A stretch of DNA of 64,000 bases, taken from positions 3,162,001 through 3,226,000 of the forward strand of contig JALJCQ010000013.1 of NCBI GenBank assembly GCA_023091665.1, in the 5' to 3' direction. The stretch's first letter is position 1. Every line of letters begins with the position of its first letter. This document shows positions 25,573-39,276 of this stretch, one piece after another. Source of the stretch: Pythium myriotylum. Lineage: Eukaryota > Oomycota > Peronosporomycetes > Pythiales > Pythiaceae. Below the pieces are notes generated by a model. The model made no database searches. It saw nothing but the letters and a program-made list of their open reading frames with translations, and had not been told where the DNA came from. Made by a program: the position numbers and the translations under genes.

Positions 25573-26883
25573 CTTTTTGCTCCAGATCCTTTTTACTCCA
25601 TTTCACCACCTCGCAACACACCTGCACTGCACTGCGCCTCCATCAACACACACTAACACCACCCACTCCAGCCAGTCTCCCATACCACTCCCGCACATTC
25701 GCCGTGGGACACACACTGTCCCACTCGCCACTCGCCACTCGACACTCGCCACTCGACACTCGCCACTCGACACTCGACACTCGACACTCGACACTCGACA
25801 CTCGACACTCGACACTCGCCACTCGACACTCGACACTCCGCGCCTCGGACGCTCCGGGTTGTCCATCCCCCCTTGGTCTCCCTTCGATTTCTTGGGTCTC
25901 TCCTGACCTTTCGCCTGGACTTGGTCGTCCGCCCCCTTTCCTGGTCCCGTCACGCGACCGCAGTTCTTGCTTTTGATGTTCATCTTCGCCGTCGGTGCTG
26001 TCTGGCGTGTCTGTCGATGTGGTCGAAAGGACCGCACTCGACCCACGACTCCCACATGCACTCGGGGGGCCTCGTTCGCACTCACTCGGTGAACAATGCG
26101 TATCGAAGCACGCACGCCACGCGTCAATATGTATCACCCCGACTTGGTTTGCACGCATACCCGATCGTCCATGCCGACAGTCGAGCACGAGGATCCTCTG
26201 ACACCGATGTGCCTACCTCAAAATCTGCGATGTCGCTCTGCTTTGCAGCCCGCATCCCATCCTCCCCCACGCCTCCGTTCTAACATTTGACTTGAGCTGG
26301 AGCGCAAGAGTGATCGTGAGCGCGAGCGTCAGCCCAAGCGTCGCCCCGAACGTGAGGCCGAGCATGAGTGTGAAACGCGAGACCACACTGCTCGATACCC
26401 GCGCATATACCAGTACCTGGTCGTGGGGCTATGGCAGTCCTAGGGCCATTCGGAGGGCCGTCGGTCGCAGCTCCAAGTCGCAGAACTTCGGATCGGTCCA
26501 GAAAGCTCACTTCGAGTCCGTTGGGGTCATTTGTTGTACCGCATCCCCTGTCGCGCTGGACATCAGCTCAATGACTCTATCAATCTGACGTGATGTGTTG
26601 CGCAATGTTTTGGAATATTTCGGTAGCGCAGTGAGCCTCGGGTGTGGTGGGGTGATTAGTAGTGAAGTGTGCAGTGGTTGTGCGCCAGAGAGGTGTGTGT
26701 GAGTGTGTGAGTGTGTGAGTGTGTGTGTGGTCTACTTGTGTGTGGGATTGGTTGTAGTTTTGTTGGTTGTTGTGTGTCTGCGGTGTAGTGTATGGTGTTG
26801 GCGGTGTTGTGGTTGTGGTATTGTTGTTGTGTGTAGTTTGTCGGTGTTTGTTATGGCTGTGAGGGCTAGGAAATGGTTATCGC

Positions 26884-26955
26884 GGCCGCGTGGTCTAGTG
26901 GTATGATTCTCGCTTCGGGTGCGAGAGGTCCCGGGTTCGATTCCCGGTGCGGCCC
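26884..26955 (+). tRNA. tRNA-Pro (CGG), unit 21
   Basis: Same sequence as the unit 1 gene. Minisatellite 27106-27217, n=16, code CCACCAAACAAAACAA, one letter from unit 22. Spacing 1383 bp. Confidence 0.97.
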
Positions 26956-28266
26956 CTTTTTGCTCCAGATCCTTTTTACTCCATTTCACCACCTCGCAAC
27001 ACACCTGCACTGCACTGCGCCTCCATCAACACACACTAACACCACCCACTCCAGCCAGTCTCCCATACCACTCCCGCACATTCGCCGTGGGACACACACT
27101 GTCCCACTCGCCACTCGCCACTCGACACTCGCCACTCGCCACTCGACACTCGACACTCGACACTCGCCACTCGACACTCGACACTCGACACTCGACACTC
27201 GCCACTCGACACTCGACACTCCGCGCCTCGGACGCTCCGGGTTGTCCATCCCCCCTTGGTCTCCCTTCGATTTCTTGGGTCTCTCCTGACCTTTCGCCTG
27301 GACTTGGTCGTCCGCCCCCTTTCCTGGTCCCGTCACGCGACCGCAGTTCTTGCTTTTGATGTTCATCTTCGCCGTCGGTGCTGTCTGGCGTGTCTGTCGA
27401 TGTGGTCGAAAGGACCGCACTCGACCCACGACTCCCACATGCACTCGGGGGGCCTCGTTCGCACTCACTCGGTGAACAATGCGTATCGAAGCACGCACGC
27501 CACGCGTCAATATGTATCACCCCGACTTGGTTTGCACGCATACCCGATCGTCCATGCCGACAGTCGAGCACGAGGATCCTCTGACACCGATGTGCCTACC
27601 TCAAAATCTGCGATGTCGCTCTGCTTTGCAGCCCGCATCCCATCCTCCCCCACGCCTCCGTTCTAACATTTGACTTGAGCTGGAGCGCAAGAGTGATCGT
27701 GAGCGCGAGCGTCAGCCCAAGCGTCGCCCCGAACGTGAGGCCGAGCATGAGTGTGAAACGCGAGACCACACTGCTCGATACCCGCGCATATACCAGTACC
27801 TGGTCGTGGGGCTATGGCAGTCCTAGGGCCATTCGGAGGGCCGTCGGTCGCAGCTCCAAGTCGCAGAACTTCGGATCGGTCCAGAAAGCTCACTTCGAGT
27901 CCGTTGGGGTCATTTGTTGTACCGCATCCCCTGTCGCGCTGGACATCAGCTCAATGACTCTATCAATCTGACGTGATGTGTTGCGCAATGTTTTGGAATA
28001 TTTCGGTAGCGCAGTGAGCCTCGGGTGTGGTGGGGTGATTAGTAGTGAAGTGTGCAGTGGTTGTGCGCCAGAGAGGTGTGTGTGAGTGTGTGAGTGTGTG
28101 AGTGTGTGTGTGGTCTACTTGTGTGTGGGATTGGTTGTAGTTTTGTTGGTTGTTGTGTGTCTGCGGTGTAGTGTATGGTGTTGGCGGTGTTGTGGTTGTG
28201 GTATTGTTGTTGTGTGTAGTTTGTCGGTGTTTGTTATGGCTGTGAGGGCTAGGAAATGGTTATCGC

Positions 28267-28338
28267 GGCCGCGTGGTCTAGTGGTATGATTCTCGCTTCG
28301 GGTGCGAGAGGTCCCGGGTTCGATTCCCGGTGCGGCCC
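28267..28338 (+). tRNA. tRNA-Pro (CGG), unit 22
   Basis: Same sequence as the unit 1 gene. Minisatellite 28489-28600, n=16, code CCACAAAACAAAACAA, shared with units 26, 28 and 29. Spacing 1383 bp. Confidence 0.97.
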
Positions 28339-29649
28339 CTTTTTGCTCCAGATCCTTTTTACTCCATTTCACCACCTCGCAACACACCTGCACTGCACTG
28401 CGCCTCCATCAACACACACTAACACCACCCACTCCAGCCAGTCTCCCATACCACTCCCGCACATTCGCCGTGGGACACACACTGTCCCACTCGCCACTCG
28501 CCACTCGACACTCGCCACTCGACACTCGACACTCGACACTCGACACTCGCCACTCGACACTCGACACTCGACACTCGACACTCGCCACTCGACACTCGAC
28601 ACTCCGCGCCTCGGACGCTCCGGGTTGTCCATCCCCCCTTGGTCTCCCTTCGATTTCTTGGGTCTCTCCTGACCTTTCGCCTGGACTTGGTCGTCCGCCC
28701 CCTTTCCTGGTCCCGTCACGCGACCGCAGTTCTTGCTTTTGATGTTCATCTTCGCCGTCGGTGCTGTCTGGCGTGTCTGTCGATGTGGTCGAAAGGACCG
28801 CACTCGACCCACGACTCCCACATGCACTCGGGGGGCCTCGTTCGCACTCACTCGGTGAACAATGCGTATCGAAGCACGCACGCCACGCGTCAATATGTAT
28901 CACCCCGACTTGGTTTGCACGCATACCCGATCGTCCATGCCGACAGTCGAGCACGAGGATCCTCTGACACCGATGTGCCTACCTCAAAATCTGCGATGTC
29001 GCTCTGCTTTGCAGCCCGCATCCCATCCTCCCCCACGCCTCCGTTCTAACATTTGACTTGAGCTGGAGCGCAAGAGTGATCGTGAGCGCGAGCGTCAGCC
29101 CAAGCGTCGCCCCGAACGTGAGGCCGAGCATGAGTGTGAAACGCGAGACCACACTGCTCGATACCCGCGCATATACCAGTACCTGGTCGTGGGGCTATGG
29201 CAGTCCTAGGGCCATTCGGAGGGCCGTCGGTCGCAGCTCCAAGTCGCAGAACTTCGGATCGGTCCAGAAAGCTCACTTCGAGTCCGTTGGGGTCATTTGT
29301 TGTACCGCATCCCCTGTCGCGCTGGACATCAGCTCAATGACTCTATCAATCTGACGTGATGTGTTGCGCAATGTTTTGGAATATTTCGGTAGCGCAGTGA
29401 GCCTCGGGTGTGGTGGGGTGATTAGTAGTGAAGTGTGCAGTGGTTGTGCGCCAGAGAGGTGTGTGTGAGTGTGTGAGTGTGTGAGTGTGTGTGTGGTCTA
29501 CTTGTGTGTGGGATTGGTTGTAGTTTTGTTGGTTGTTGTGTGTCTGCGGTGTAGTGTATGGTGTTGGCGGTGTTGTGGTTGTGGTATTGTTGTTGTGTGT
29601 AGTTTGTCGGTGTTTGTTATGGCTGTGAGGGCTAGGAAATGGTTATCGC

Positions 29650-29721
29650 GGCCGCGTGGTCTAGTGGTATGATTCTCGCTTCGGGTGCGAGAGGTCCCGG
29701 GTTCGATTCCCGGTGCGGCCC
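29650..29721 (+). tRNA. tRNA-Pro (CGG), unit 23
   Basis: Same sequence as the unit 1 gene. Minisatellite 29872-29934, n=9, with the ATTCG first repeat otherwise seen only in unit 17. Spacing 1334 bp. Confidence 0.97.
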
Positions 29722-30983
29722 CTTTTTGCTCCAGATCCTTTTTACTCCATTTCACCACCTCGCAACACACCTGCACTGCACTGCGCCTCCATCAACACAC
29801 ACTAACACCACCCACTCCAGCCAGTCTCCCATACCACTCCCGCACATTCGCCGTGGGACACACACTGTCCCATTCGCCACTCGCCACTCGACACTCGCCA
29901 CTCGACACTCGACACTCGCCACTCGACACTCGACACTCCGCGCCTCGGACGCTCCGGGTTGTCTATCCCCCCTTGGTCTCCCTTCGATTTCTTGGGTCTC
30001 TCCTGACCTTTCGCCTGGACTTGGTCGTCCGCCCCCTTTCCTGGTCCCGTCACGCGACCGCAGTTCTTGCTTTTGATGTTCATCTTCGCCGTCGGTGCTG
30101 TCTGGCGTGTCTGTCGATGTGGTCGAAAGGACCGCACTCGACCCACGACTCCCACATGCACTCGGGGGGCCTCGTTCGCACTCACTCGGTGAACAATGCG
30201 TATCGAAGCACGCACGCCACGCGTCAATATGTATCACCCCGACTTGGTTTGCACGCATACCCGATCGTCCATGCCGACAGTCGAGCACGAGGATCCTCTG
30301 ACACCGATGTGCCTACCTCAAAATCTGCGATGTCGCTCTGCTTTGCAGCCCGCATCCCATCCTCCCCCACGCCTCCGTTCTAACATTTGACTTGAGCTGG
30401 AGCGCAAGAGTGATCGTGAGCGCGAGCGTCAGCCCAAGCGTCGCCCCGAACGTGAGGCCGAGCATGAGTGTGAAACGCGAGACCACACTGCTCGATACCC
30501 GCGCATATACCAGTACCTGGTCGTGGGGCTATGGCAGTCCTAGGGCCATTCGGAGGGCCGTCGGTCGCAGCTCCAAGTCGCAGAACTTCGGATCGGTCCA
30601 GAAAGCTCACTTCGAGTCCGTTGGGGTCATTTGTTGTACCGCATCCCCTGTCGCGCTGGACATCAGCTCAATGACTCTATCAATCTGACGTGATGTGTTG
30701 CGCAATGTTTTGGAATATTTCGGTAGCGCAGTGAGCCTCGGGTGTGGTGGGGTGATTAGTAGTGAAGTGTGCAGTGGTTGTGCGCCAGAGAGGTGTGTGT
30801 GAGTGTGTGAGTGTGTGAGTGTGTGTGTGGTCTACTTGTGTGTGGGATTGGTTGTAGTTTTGTTGGTTGTTGTGTGTCTGCGGTGTAGTGTATGGTGTTG
30901 GCGGTGTTGTGGTTGTGGTATTGTTGTTGTGTGTAGTTTGTCGGTGTTTGTTATGGCTGTGAGGGCTAGGAAATGGTTATCGC

Positions 30984-31055
30984 GGCCGCGTGGTCTAGTG
31001 GTATGATTCTCGCTTCGGGTGCGAGAGGTCCCGGGTTCGATTCCCGGTGCGGCCC
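30984..31055 (+). tRNA. tRNA-Pro (CGG), unit 24
   Basis: Same sequence as the unit 1 gene. Minisatellite 31206-31282, n=11, code CCACACACTAA, matching unit 18. Spacing 1348 bp. Confidence 0.97.
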
Positions 31056-32331
31056 CTTTTTGCTCCAGATCCTTTTTACTCCATTTCACCACCTCGCAAC
31101 ACACCTGCACTGCACTGCGCCTCCATCAACACACACTAACACCACCCACTCCAGCCAGTCTCCCATACCACTCCCGCACATTCGCCGTGGGACACACACT
31201 GTCCCACTCGCCACTCGCCACTCGACACTCGCCACTCGACACTCGCCACTCGACACTCGCCACTCGTCACTCGACACTCGACACTCCGCGCCTCGGACGC
31301 TCCGGGTTGTCTATCCCCCCTTGGTCTCCCTTCGATTTCTTGGGTCTCTCCTGACCTTTCGCCTGGACTTGGTCGTCCGCCCCCTTTCCTGGTCCCGTCA
31401 CGCGACCGCAGTTCTTGCTTTTGATGTTCATCTTCGCCGTCGGTGCTGTCTGGCGTGTCTGTCGATGTGGTCGAAAGGACCGCACTCGACCCACGACTCC
31501 CACATGCACTCGGGGGGCCTCGTTCGCACTCACTCGGTGAACAATGCGTATCGAAGCACGCACGCCACGCGTCAATATGTATCACCCCGACTTGGTTTGC
31601 ACGCATACCCGATCGTCCATGCCGACAGTCGAGCACGAGGATCCTCTGACACCGATGTGCCTACCTCAAAATCTGCGATGTCGCTCTGCTTTGCAGCCCG
31701 CATCCCATCCTCCCCCACGCCTCCGTTCTAACATTTGACTTGAGCTGGAGCGCAAGAGTGATCGTGAGCGCGAGCGTCAGCCCAAGCGTCGCCCCGAACG
31801 TGAGGCCGAGCATGAGTGTGAAACGCGAGACCACACTGCTCGATACCCGCGCATATACCAGTACCTGGTCGTGGGGCTATGGCAGTCCTAGGGCCATTCG
31901 GAGGGCCGTCGGTCGCAGCTCCAAGTCGCAGAACTTCGGATCGGTCCAGAAAGCTCACTTCGAGTCCGTTGGGGTCATTTGTTGTACCGCATCCCCTGTC
32001 GCGCTGGACATCAGCTCAATGACTCTATCAATCTGACGTGATGTGTTGCGCAATGTTTTGGAATATTTCGGTAGCGCAGTGAGCCTCGGGTGTGGTGGGG
32101 TGATTAGTAGTGAAGTGTGCAGTGGTTGTGCGCCAGAGAGGTGTGTGTGAGTGTGTGAGTGTGTGAGTGTGTGTGTGGTCTACTTGTGTGTGGGATTGGT
32201 TGTAGTTTTGTTGGTTGTTGTGTGTCTGCGGTGTAGTGTATGGTGTTGGCGGTGTTGTGGTTGTGGTATTGTTGTTGTGTGTAGTTTGTCGGTGTTTGTT
32301 ATGGCTGTGAGGGCTAGGAAATGGTTATCGC

Positions 32332-32403
32332 GGCCGCGTGGTCTAGTGGTATGATTCTCGCTTCGGGTGCGAGAGGTCCCGGGTTCGATTCCCGGTGCGG
32401 CCC
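32332..32403 (+). tRNA. tRNA-Pro (CGG), unit 25
   Basis: Same sequence as the unit 1 gene. Minisatellite 32554-32658, n=15, code CCACAAACAAAACAA, matching unit 19. Spacing 1376 bp. Confidence 0.97.
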
Positions 32404-33707
32404 CTTTTTGCTCCAGATCCTTTTTACTCCATTTCACCACCTCGCAACACACCTGCACTGCACTGCGCCTCCATCAACACACACTAACACCACCCACTCC
32501 AGCCAGTCTCCCATACCACTCCCGCACATTCGCCGTGGGACACACACTGTCCCACTCGCCACTCGCCACTCGACACTCGCCACTCGACACTCGACACTCG
32601 ACACTCGCCACTCGACACTCGACACTCGACACTCGACACTCGCCACTCGACACTCGACACTCCGCGCCTCGGACGCTCCGGGTTGTCCATCCCCCCTTGG
32701 TCTCCCTTCGATTTCTTGGGTCTCTCCTGACCTTTCGCCTGGACTTGGTCGTCCGCCCCCTTTCCTGGTCCCGTCACGCGACCGCAGTTCTTGCTTTTGA
32801 TGTTCATCTTCGCCGTCGGTGCTGTCTGGCGTGTCTGTCGATGTGGTCGAAAGGACCGCACTCGACCCACGACTCCCACATGCACTCGGGGGGCCTCGTT
32901 CGCACTCACTCGGTGAACAATGCGTATCGAAGCACGCACGCCACGCGTCAATATGTATCACCCCGACTTGGTTTGCACGCATACCCGATCGTCCATGCCG
33001 ACAGTCGAGCACGAGGATCCTCTGACACCGATGTGCCTACCTCAAAATCTGCGATGTCGCTCTGCTTTGCAGCCCGCATCCCATCCTCCCCCACGCCTCC
33101 GTTCTAACATTTGACTTGAGCTGGAGCGCAAGAGTGATCGTGAGCGCGAGCGTCAGCCCAAGCGTCGCCCCGAACGTGAGGCCGAGCATGAGTGTGAAAC
33201 GCGAGACCACACTGCTCGATACCCGCGCATATACCAGTACCTGGTCGTGGGGCTATGGCAGTCCTAGGGCCATTCGGAGGGCCGTCGGTCGCAGCTCCAA
33301 GTCGCAGAACTTCGGATCGGTCCAGAAAGCTCACTTCGAGTCCGTTGGGGTCATTTGTTGTACCGCATCCCCTGTCGCGCTGGACATCAGCTCAATGACT
33401 CTATCAATCTGACGTGATGTGTTGCGCAATGTTTTGGAATATTTCGGTAGCGCAGTGAGCCTCGGGTGTGGTGGGGTGATTAGTAGTGAAGTGTGCAGTG
33501 GTTGTGCGCCAGAGAGGTGTGTGTGAGTGTGTGAGTGTGTGAGTGTGTGTGTGGTCTACTTGTGTGTGGGATTGGTTGTAGTTTTGTTGGTTGTTGTGTG
33601 TCTGCGGTGTAGTGTATGGTGTTGGCGGTGTTGTGGTTGTGGTATTGTTGTTGTGTGTAGTTTGTCGGTGTTTGTTATGGCTGTGAGGGCTAGGAAATGG
33701 TTATCGC

Positions 33708-33779
33708 GGCCGCGTGGTCTAGTGGTATGATTCTCGCTTCGGGTGCGAGAGGTCCCGGGTTCGATTCCCGGTGCGGCCC
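33708..33779 (+). tRNA. tRNA-Pro (CGG), unit 26
   Basis: Same sequence as the unit 1 gene. Minisatellite 33930-34041, n=16, unit-22 type code. Spacing 1383 bp. Confidence 0.97.
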
Positions 33780-35090
33780 CTTTTTGCTCCAGATCCTTTT
33801 TACTCCATTTCACCACCTCGCAACACACCTGCACTGCACTGCGCCTCCATCAACACACACTAACACCACCCACTCCAGCCAGTCTCCCATACCACTCCCG
33901 CACATTCGCCGTGGGACACACACTGTCCCACTCGCCACTCGCCACTCGACACTCGCCACTCGACACTCGACACTCGACACTCGACACTCGCCACTCGACA
34001 CTCGACACTCGACACTCGACACTCGCCACTCGACACTCGACACTCCGCGCCTCGGACGCTCCGGGTTGTCCATCCCCCCTTGGTCTCCCTTCGATTTCTT
34101 GGGTCTCTCCTGACCTTTCGCCTGGACTTGGTCGTCCGCCCCCTTTCCTGGTCCCGTCACGCGACCGCAGTTCTTGCTTTTGATGTTCATCTTCGCCGTC
34201 GGTGCTGTCTGGCGTGTCTGTCGATGTGGTCGAAAGGACCGCACTCGACCCACGACTCCCACATGCACTCGGGGGGCCTCGTTCGCACTCACTCGGTGAA
34301 CAATGCGTATCGAAGCACGCACGCCACGCGTCAATATGTATCACCCCGACTTGGTTTGCACGCATACCCGATCGTCCATGCCGACAGTCGAGCACGAGGA
34401 TCCTCTGACACCGATGTGCCTACCTCAAAATCTGCGATGTCGCTCTGCTTTGCAGCCCGCATCCCATCCTCCCCCACGCCTCCGTTCTAACATTTGACTT
34501 GAGCTGGAGCGCAAGAGTGATCGTGAGCGCGAGCGTCAGCCCAAGCGTCGCCCCGAACGTGAGGCCGAGCATGAGTGTGAAACGCGAGACCACACTGCTC
34601 GATACCCGCGCATATACCAGTACCTGGTCGTGGGGCTATGGCAGTCCTAGGGCCATTCGGAGGGCCGTCGGTCGCAGCTCCAAGTCGCAGAACTTCGGAT
34701 CGGTCCAGAAAGCTCACTTCGAGTCCGTTGGGGTCATTTGTTGTACCGCATCCCCTGTCGCGCTGGACATCAGCTCAATGACTCTATCAATCTGACGTGA
34801 TGTGTTGCGCAATGTTTTGGAATATTTCGGTAGCGCAGTGAGCCTCGGGTGTGGTGGGGTGATTAGTAGTGAAGTGTGCAGTGGTTGTGCGCCAGAGAGG
34901 TGTGTGTGAGTGTGTGAGTGTGTGAGTGTGTGTGTGGTCTACTTGTGTGTGGGATTGGTTGTAGTTTTGTTGGTTGTTGTGTGTCTGCGGTGTAGTGTAT
35001 GGTGTTGGCGGTGTTGTGGTTGTGGTATTGTTGTTGTGTGTAGTTTGTCGGTGTTTGTTATGGCTGTGAGGGCTAGGAAATGGTTATCGC

Positions 35091-35162
35091 GGCCGCGTGG
35101 TCTAGTGGTATGATTCTCGCTTCGGGTGCGAGAGGTCCCGGGTTCGATTCCCGGTGCGGCCC
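35091..35162 (+). tRNA. tRNA-Pro (CGG), unit 27
   Basis: Same sequence as the unit 1 gene. Minisatellite 35313-35389, n=11, code ACAAAAACTAA. It starts with A like the left subfamily but ends CTAA and has CTATCC like the right one, so it looks recombinant. Spacing 1348 bp. Confidence 0.97.
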
Positions 35163-36438
35163 CTTTTTGCTCCAGATCCTTTTTACTCCATTTCACCACC
35201 TCGCAACACACCTGCACTGCACTGCGCCTCCATCAACACACACTAACACCACCCACTCCAGCCAGTCTCCCATACCACTCCCGCACATTCGCCGTGGGAC
35301 ACACACTGTCCCACTCGACACTCGCCACTCGACACTCGACACTCGACACTCGACACTCGACACTCGCCACTCGTCACTCGACACTCGACACTCCGCGCCT
35401 CGGACGCTCCGGGTTGTCTATCCCCCCTTGGTCTCCCTTCGATTTCTTGGGTCTCTCCTGACCTTTCGCCTGGACTTGGTCGTCCGCCCCCTTTCCTGGT
35501 CCCGTCACGCGACCGCAGTTCTTGCTTTTGATGTTCATCTTCGCCGTCGGTGCTGTCTGGCGTGTCTGTCGATGTGGTCGAAAGGACCGCACTCGACCCA
35601 CGACTCCCACATGCACTCGGGGGGCCTCGTTCGCACTCACTCGGTGAACAATGCGTATCGAAGCACGCACGCCACGCGTCAATATGTATCACCCCGACTT
35701 GGTTTGCACGCATACCCGATCGTCCATGCCGACAGTCGAGCACGAGGATCCTCTGACACCGATGTGCCTACCTCAAAATCTGCGATGTCGCTCTGCTTTG
35801 CAGCCCGCATCCCATCCTCCCCCACGCCTCCGTTCTAACATTTGACTTGAGCTGGAGCGCAAGAGTGATCGTGAGCGCGAGCGTCAGCCCAAGCGTCGCC
35901 CCGAACGTGAGGCCGAGCATGAGTGTGAAACGCGAGACCACACTGCTCGATACCCGCGCATATACCAGTACCTGGTCGTGGGGCTATGGCAGTCCTAGGG
36001 CCATTCGGAGGGCCGTCGGTCGCAGCTCCAAGTCGCAGAACTTCGGATCGGTCCAGAAAGCTCACTTCGAGTCCGTTGGGGTCATTTGTTGTACCGCATC
36101 CCCTGTCGCGCTGGACATCAGCTCAATGACTCTATCAATCTGACGTGATGTGTTGCGCAATGTTTTGGAATATTTCGGTAGCGCAGTGAGCCTCGGGTGT
36201 GGTGGGGTGATTAGTAGTGAAGTGTGCAGTGGTTGTGCGCCAGAGAGGTGTGTGTGAGTGTGTGAGTGTGTGAGTGTGTGTGTGGTCTACTTGTGTGTGG
36301 GATTGGTTGTAGTTTTGTTGGTTGTTGTGTGTCTGCGGTGTAGTGTATGGTGTTGGCGGTGTTGTGGTTGTGGTATTGTTGTTGTGTGTAGTTTGTCGGT
36401 GTTTGTTATGGCTGTGAGGGCTAGGAAATGGTTATCGC

Positions 36439-36510
36439 GGCCGCGTGGTCTAGTGGTATGATTCTCGCTTCGGGTGCGAGAGGTCCCGGGTTCGATTCCC
36501 GGTGCGGCCC
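36439..36510 (+). tRNA. tRNA-Pro (CGG), unit 28
   Basis: Same sequence as the unit 1 gene. Minisatellite 36661-36772, n=16, unit-22 type code. Spacing 1383 bp. Confidence 0.97.
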
Positions 36511-37821
36511 CTTTTTGCTCCAGATCCTTTTTACTCCATTTCACCACCTCGCAACACACCTGCACTGCACTGCGCCTCCATCAACACACACTAACACCAC
36601 CCACTCCAGCCAGTCTCCCATACCACTCCCGCACATTCGCCGTGGGACACACACTGTCCCACTCGCCACTCGCCACTCGACACTCGCCACTCGACACTCG
36701 ACACTCGACACTCGACACTCGCCACTCGACACTCGACACTCGACACTCGACACTCGCCACTCGACACTCGACACTCCGCGCCTCGGACGCTCCGGGTTGT
36801 CCATCCCCCCTTGGTCTCCCTTCGATTTCTTGGGTCTCTCCTGACCTTTCGCCTGGACTTGGTCGTCCGCCCCCTTTCCTGGTCCCGTCACGCGACCGCA
36901 GTTCTTGCTTTTGATGTTCATCTTCGCCGTCGGTGCTGTCTGGCGTGTCTGTCGATGTGGTCGAAAGGACCGCACTCGACCCACGACTCCCACATGCACT
37001 CGGGGGGCCTCGTTCGCACTCACTCGGTGAACAATGCGTATCGAAGCACGCACGCCACGCGTCAATATGTATCACCCCGACTTGGTTTGCACGCATACCC
37101 GATCGTCCATGCCGACAGTCGAGCACGAGGATCCTCTGACACCGATGTGCCTACCTCAAAATCTGCGATGTCGCTCTGCTTTGCAGCCCGCATCCCATCC
37201 TCCCCCACGCCTCCGTTCTAACATTTGACTTGAGCTGGAGCGCAAGAGTGATCGTGAGCGCGAGCGTCAGCCCAAGCGTCGCCCCGAACGTGAGGCCGAG
37301 CATGAGTGTGAAACGCGAGACCACACTGCTCGATACCCGCGCATATACCAGTACCTGGTCGTGGGGCTATGGCAGTCCTAGGGCCATTCGGAGGGCCGTC
37401 GGTCGCAGCTCCAAGTCGCAGAACTTCGGATCGGTCCAGAAAGCTCACTTCGAGTCCGTTGGGGTCATTTGTTGTACCGCATCCCCTGTCGCGCTGGACA
37501 TCAGCTCAATGACTCTATCAATCTGACGTGATGTGTTGCGCAATGTTTTGGAATATTTCGGTAGCGCAGTGAGCCTCGGGTGTGGTGGGGTGATTAGTAG
37601 TGAAGTGTGCAGTGGTTGTGCGCCAGAGAGGTGTGTGTGAGTGTGTGAGTGTGTGAGTGTGTGTGTGGTCTACTTGTGTGTGGGATTGGTTGTAGTTTTG
37701 TTGGTTGTTGTGTGTCTGCGGTGTAGTGTATGGTGTTGGCGGTGTTGTGGTTGTGGTATTGTTGTTGTGTGTAGTTTGTCGGTGTTTGTTATGGCTGTGA
37801 GGGCTAGGAAATGGTTATCGC

Positions 37822-37893
37822 GGCCGCGTGGTCTAGTGGTATGATTCTCGCTTCGGGTGCGAGAGGTCCCGGGTTCGATTCCCGGTGCGGCCC
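37822..37893 (+). tRNA. tRNA-Pro (CGG), unit 29
   Basis: Same sequence as the unit 1 gene. Minisatellite 38044-38155, n=16, unit-22 type code. Spacing 1383 bp. Confidence 0.97.
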
Positions 37894-39204
37894 CTTTTTG
37901 CTCCAGATCCTTTTTACTCCATTTCACCACCTCGCAACACACCTGCACTGCACTGCGCCTCCATCAACACACACTAACACCACCCACTCCAGCCAGTCTC
38001 CCATACCACTCCCGCACATTCGCCGTGGGACACACACTGTCCCACTCGCCACTCGCCACTCGACACTCGCCACTCGACACTCGACACTCGACACTCGACA
38101 CTCGCCACTCGACACTCGACACTCGACACTCGACACTCGCCACTCGACACTCGACACTCCGCGCCTCGGACGCTCCGGGTTGTCCATCCCCCCTTGGTCT
38201 CCCTTCGATTTCTTGGGTCTCTCCTGACCTTTCGCCTGGACTTGGTCGTCCGCCCCCTTTCCTGGTCCCGTCACGCGACCGCAGTTCTTGCTTTTGATGT
38301 TCATCTTCGCCGTCGGTGCTGTCTGGCGTGTCTGTCGATGTGGTCGAAAGGACCGCACTCGACCCACGACTCCCACATGCACTCGGGGGGCCTCGTTCGC
38401 ACTCACTCGGTGAACAATGCGTATCGAAGCACGCACGCCACGCGTCAATATGTATCACCCCGACTTGGTTTGCACGCATACCCGATCGTCCATGCCGACA
38501 GTCGAGCACGAGGATCCTCTGACACCGATGTGCCTACCTCAAAATCTGCGATGTCGCTCTGCTTTGCAGCCCGCATCCCATCCTCCCCCACGCCTCCGTT
38601 CTAACATTTGACTTGAGCTGGAGCGCAAGAGTGATCGTGAGCGCGAGCGTCAGCCCAAGCGTCGCCCCGAACGTGAGGCCGAGCATGAGTGTGAAACGCG
38701 AGACCACACTGCTCGATACCCGCGCATATACCAGTACCTGGTCGTGGGGCTATGGCAGTCCTAGGGCCATTCGGAGGGCCGTCGGTCGCAGCTCCAAGTC
38801 GCAGAACTTCGGATCGGTCCAGAAAGCTCACTTCGAGTCCGTTGGGGTCATTTGTTGTACCGCATCCCCTGTCGCGCTGGACATCAGCTCAATGACTCTA
38901 TCAATCTGACGTGATGTGTTGCGCAATGTTTTGGAATATTTCGGTAGCGCAGTGAGCCTCGGGTGTGGTGGGGTGATTAGTAGTGAAGTGTGCAGTGGTT
39001 GTGCGCCAGAGAGGTGTGTGTGAGTGTGTGAGTGTGTGAGTGTGTGTGTGGTCTACTTGTGTGTGGGATTGGTTGTAGTTTTGTTGGTTGTTGTGTGTCT
39101 GCGGTGTAGTGTATGGTGTTGGCGGTGTTGTGGTTGTGGTATTGTTGTTGTGTGTAGTTTGTCGGTGTTTGTTATGGCTGTGAGGGCTAGGAAATGGTTA
39201 TCGC

Positions 39205-39276
39205 GGCCGCGTGGTCTAGTGGTATGATTCTCGCTTCGGGTGCGAGAGGTCCCGGGTTCGATTCCCGGTGCGGCCC
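39205..39276 (+). tRNA. tRNA-Pro (CGG), unit 30
   Basis: Same sequence as the unit 1 gene. Minisatellite 39427-39538, n=16, code ACACAACCCCAAACAA. The first half resembles left-subfamily units 5-9 and the second half the right subfamily, another recombinant pattern. Spacing 1383 bp. Confidence 0.97.

Larger units (their letters stand above)
29639..33696 (+). repeat. Higher-order block, copy 2 (units 23-25)
   Basis: Second copy of the three-unit block. Both copies are 4058 bp. The units that follow differ (unit 20 type after copy 1, unit 22 type after copy 2), so the duplicated tract ends between units 25 and 26 or was later overwritten by conversion. Confidence 0.88.
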
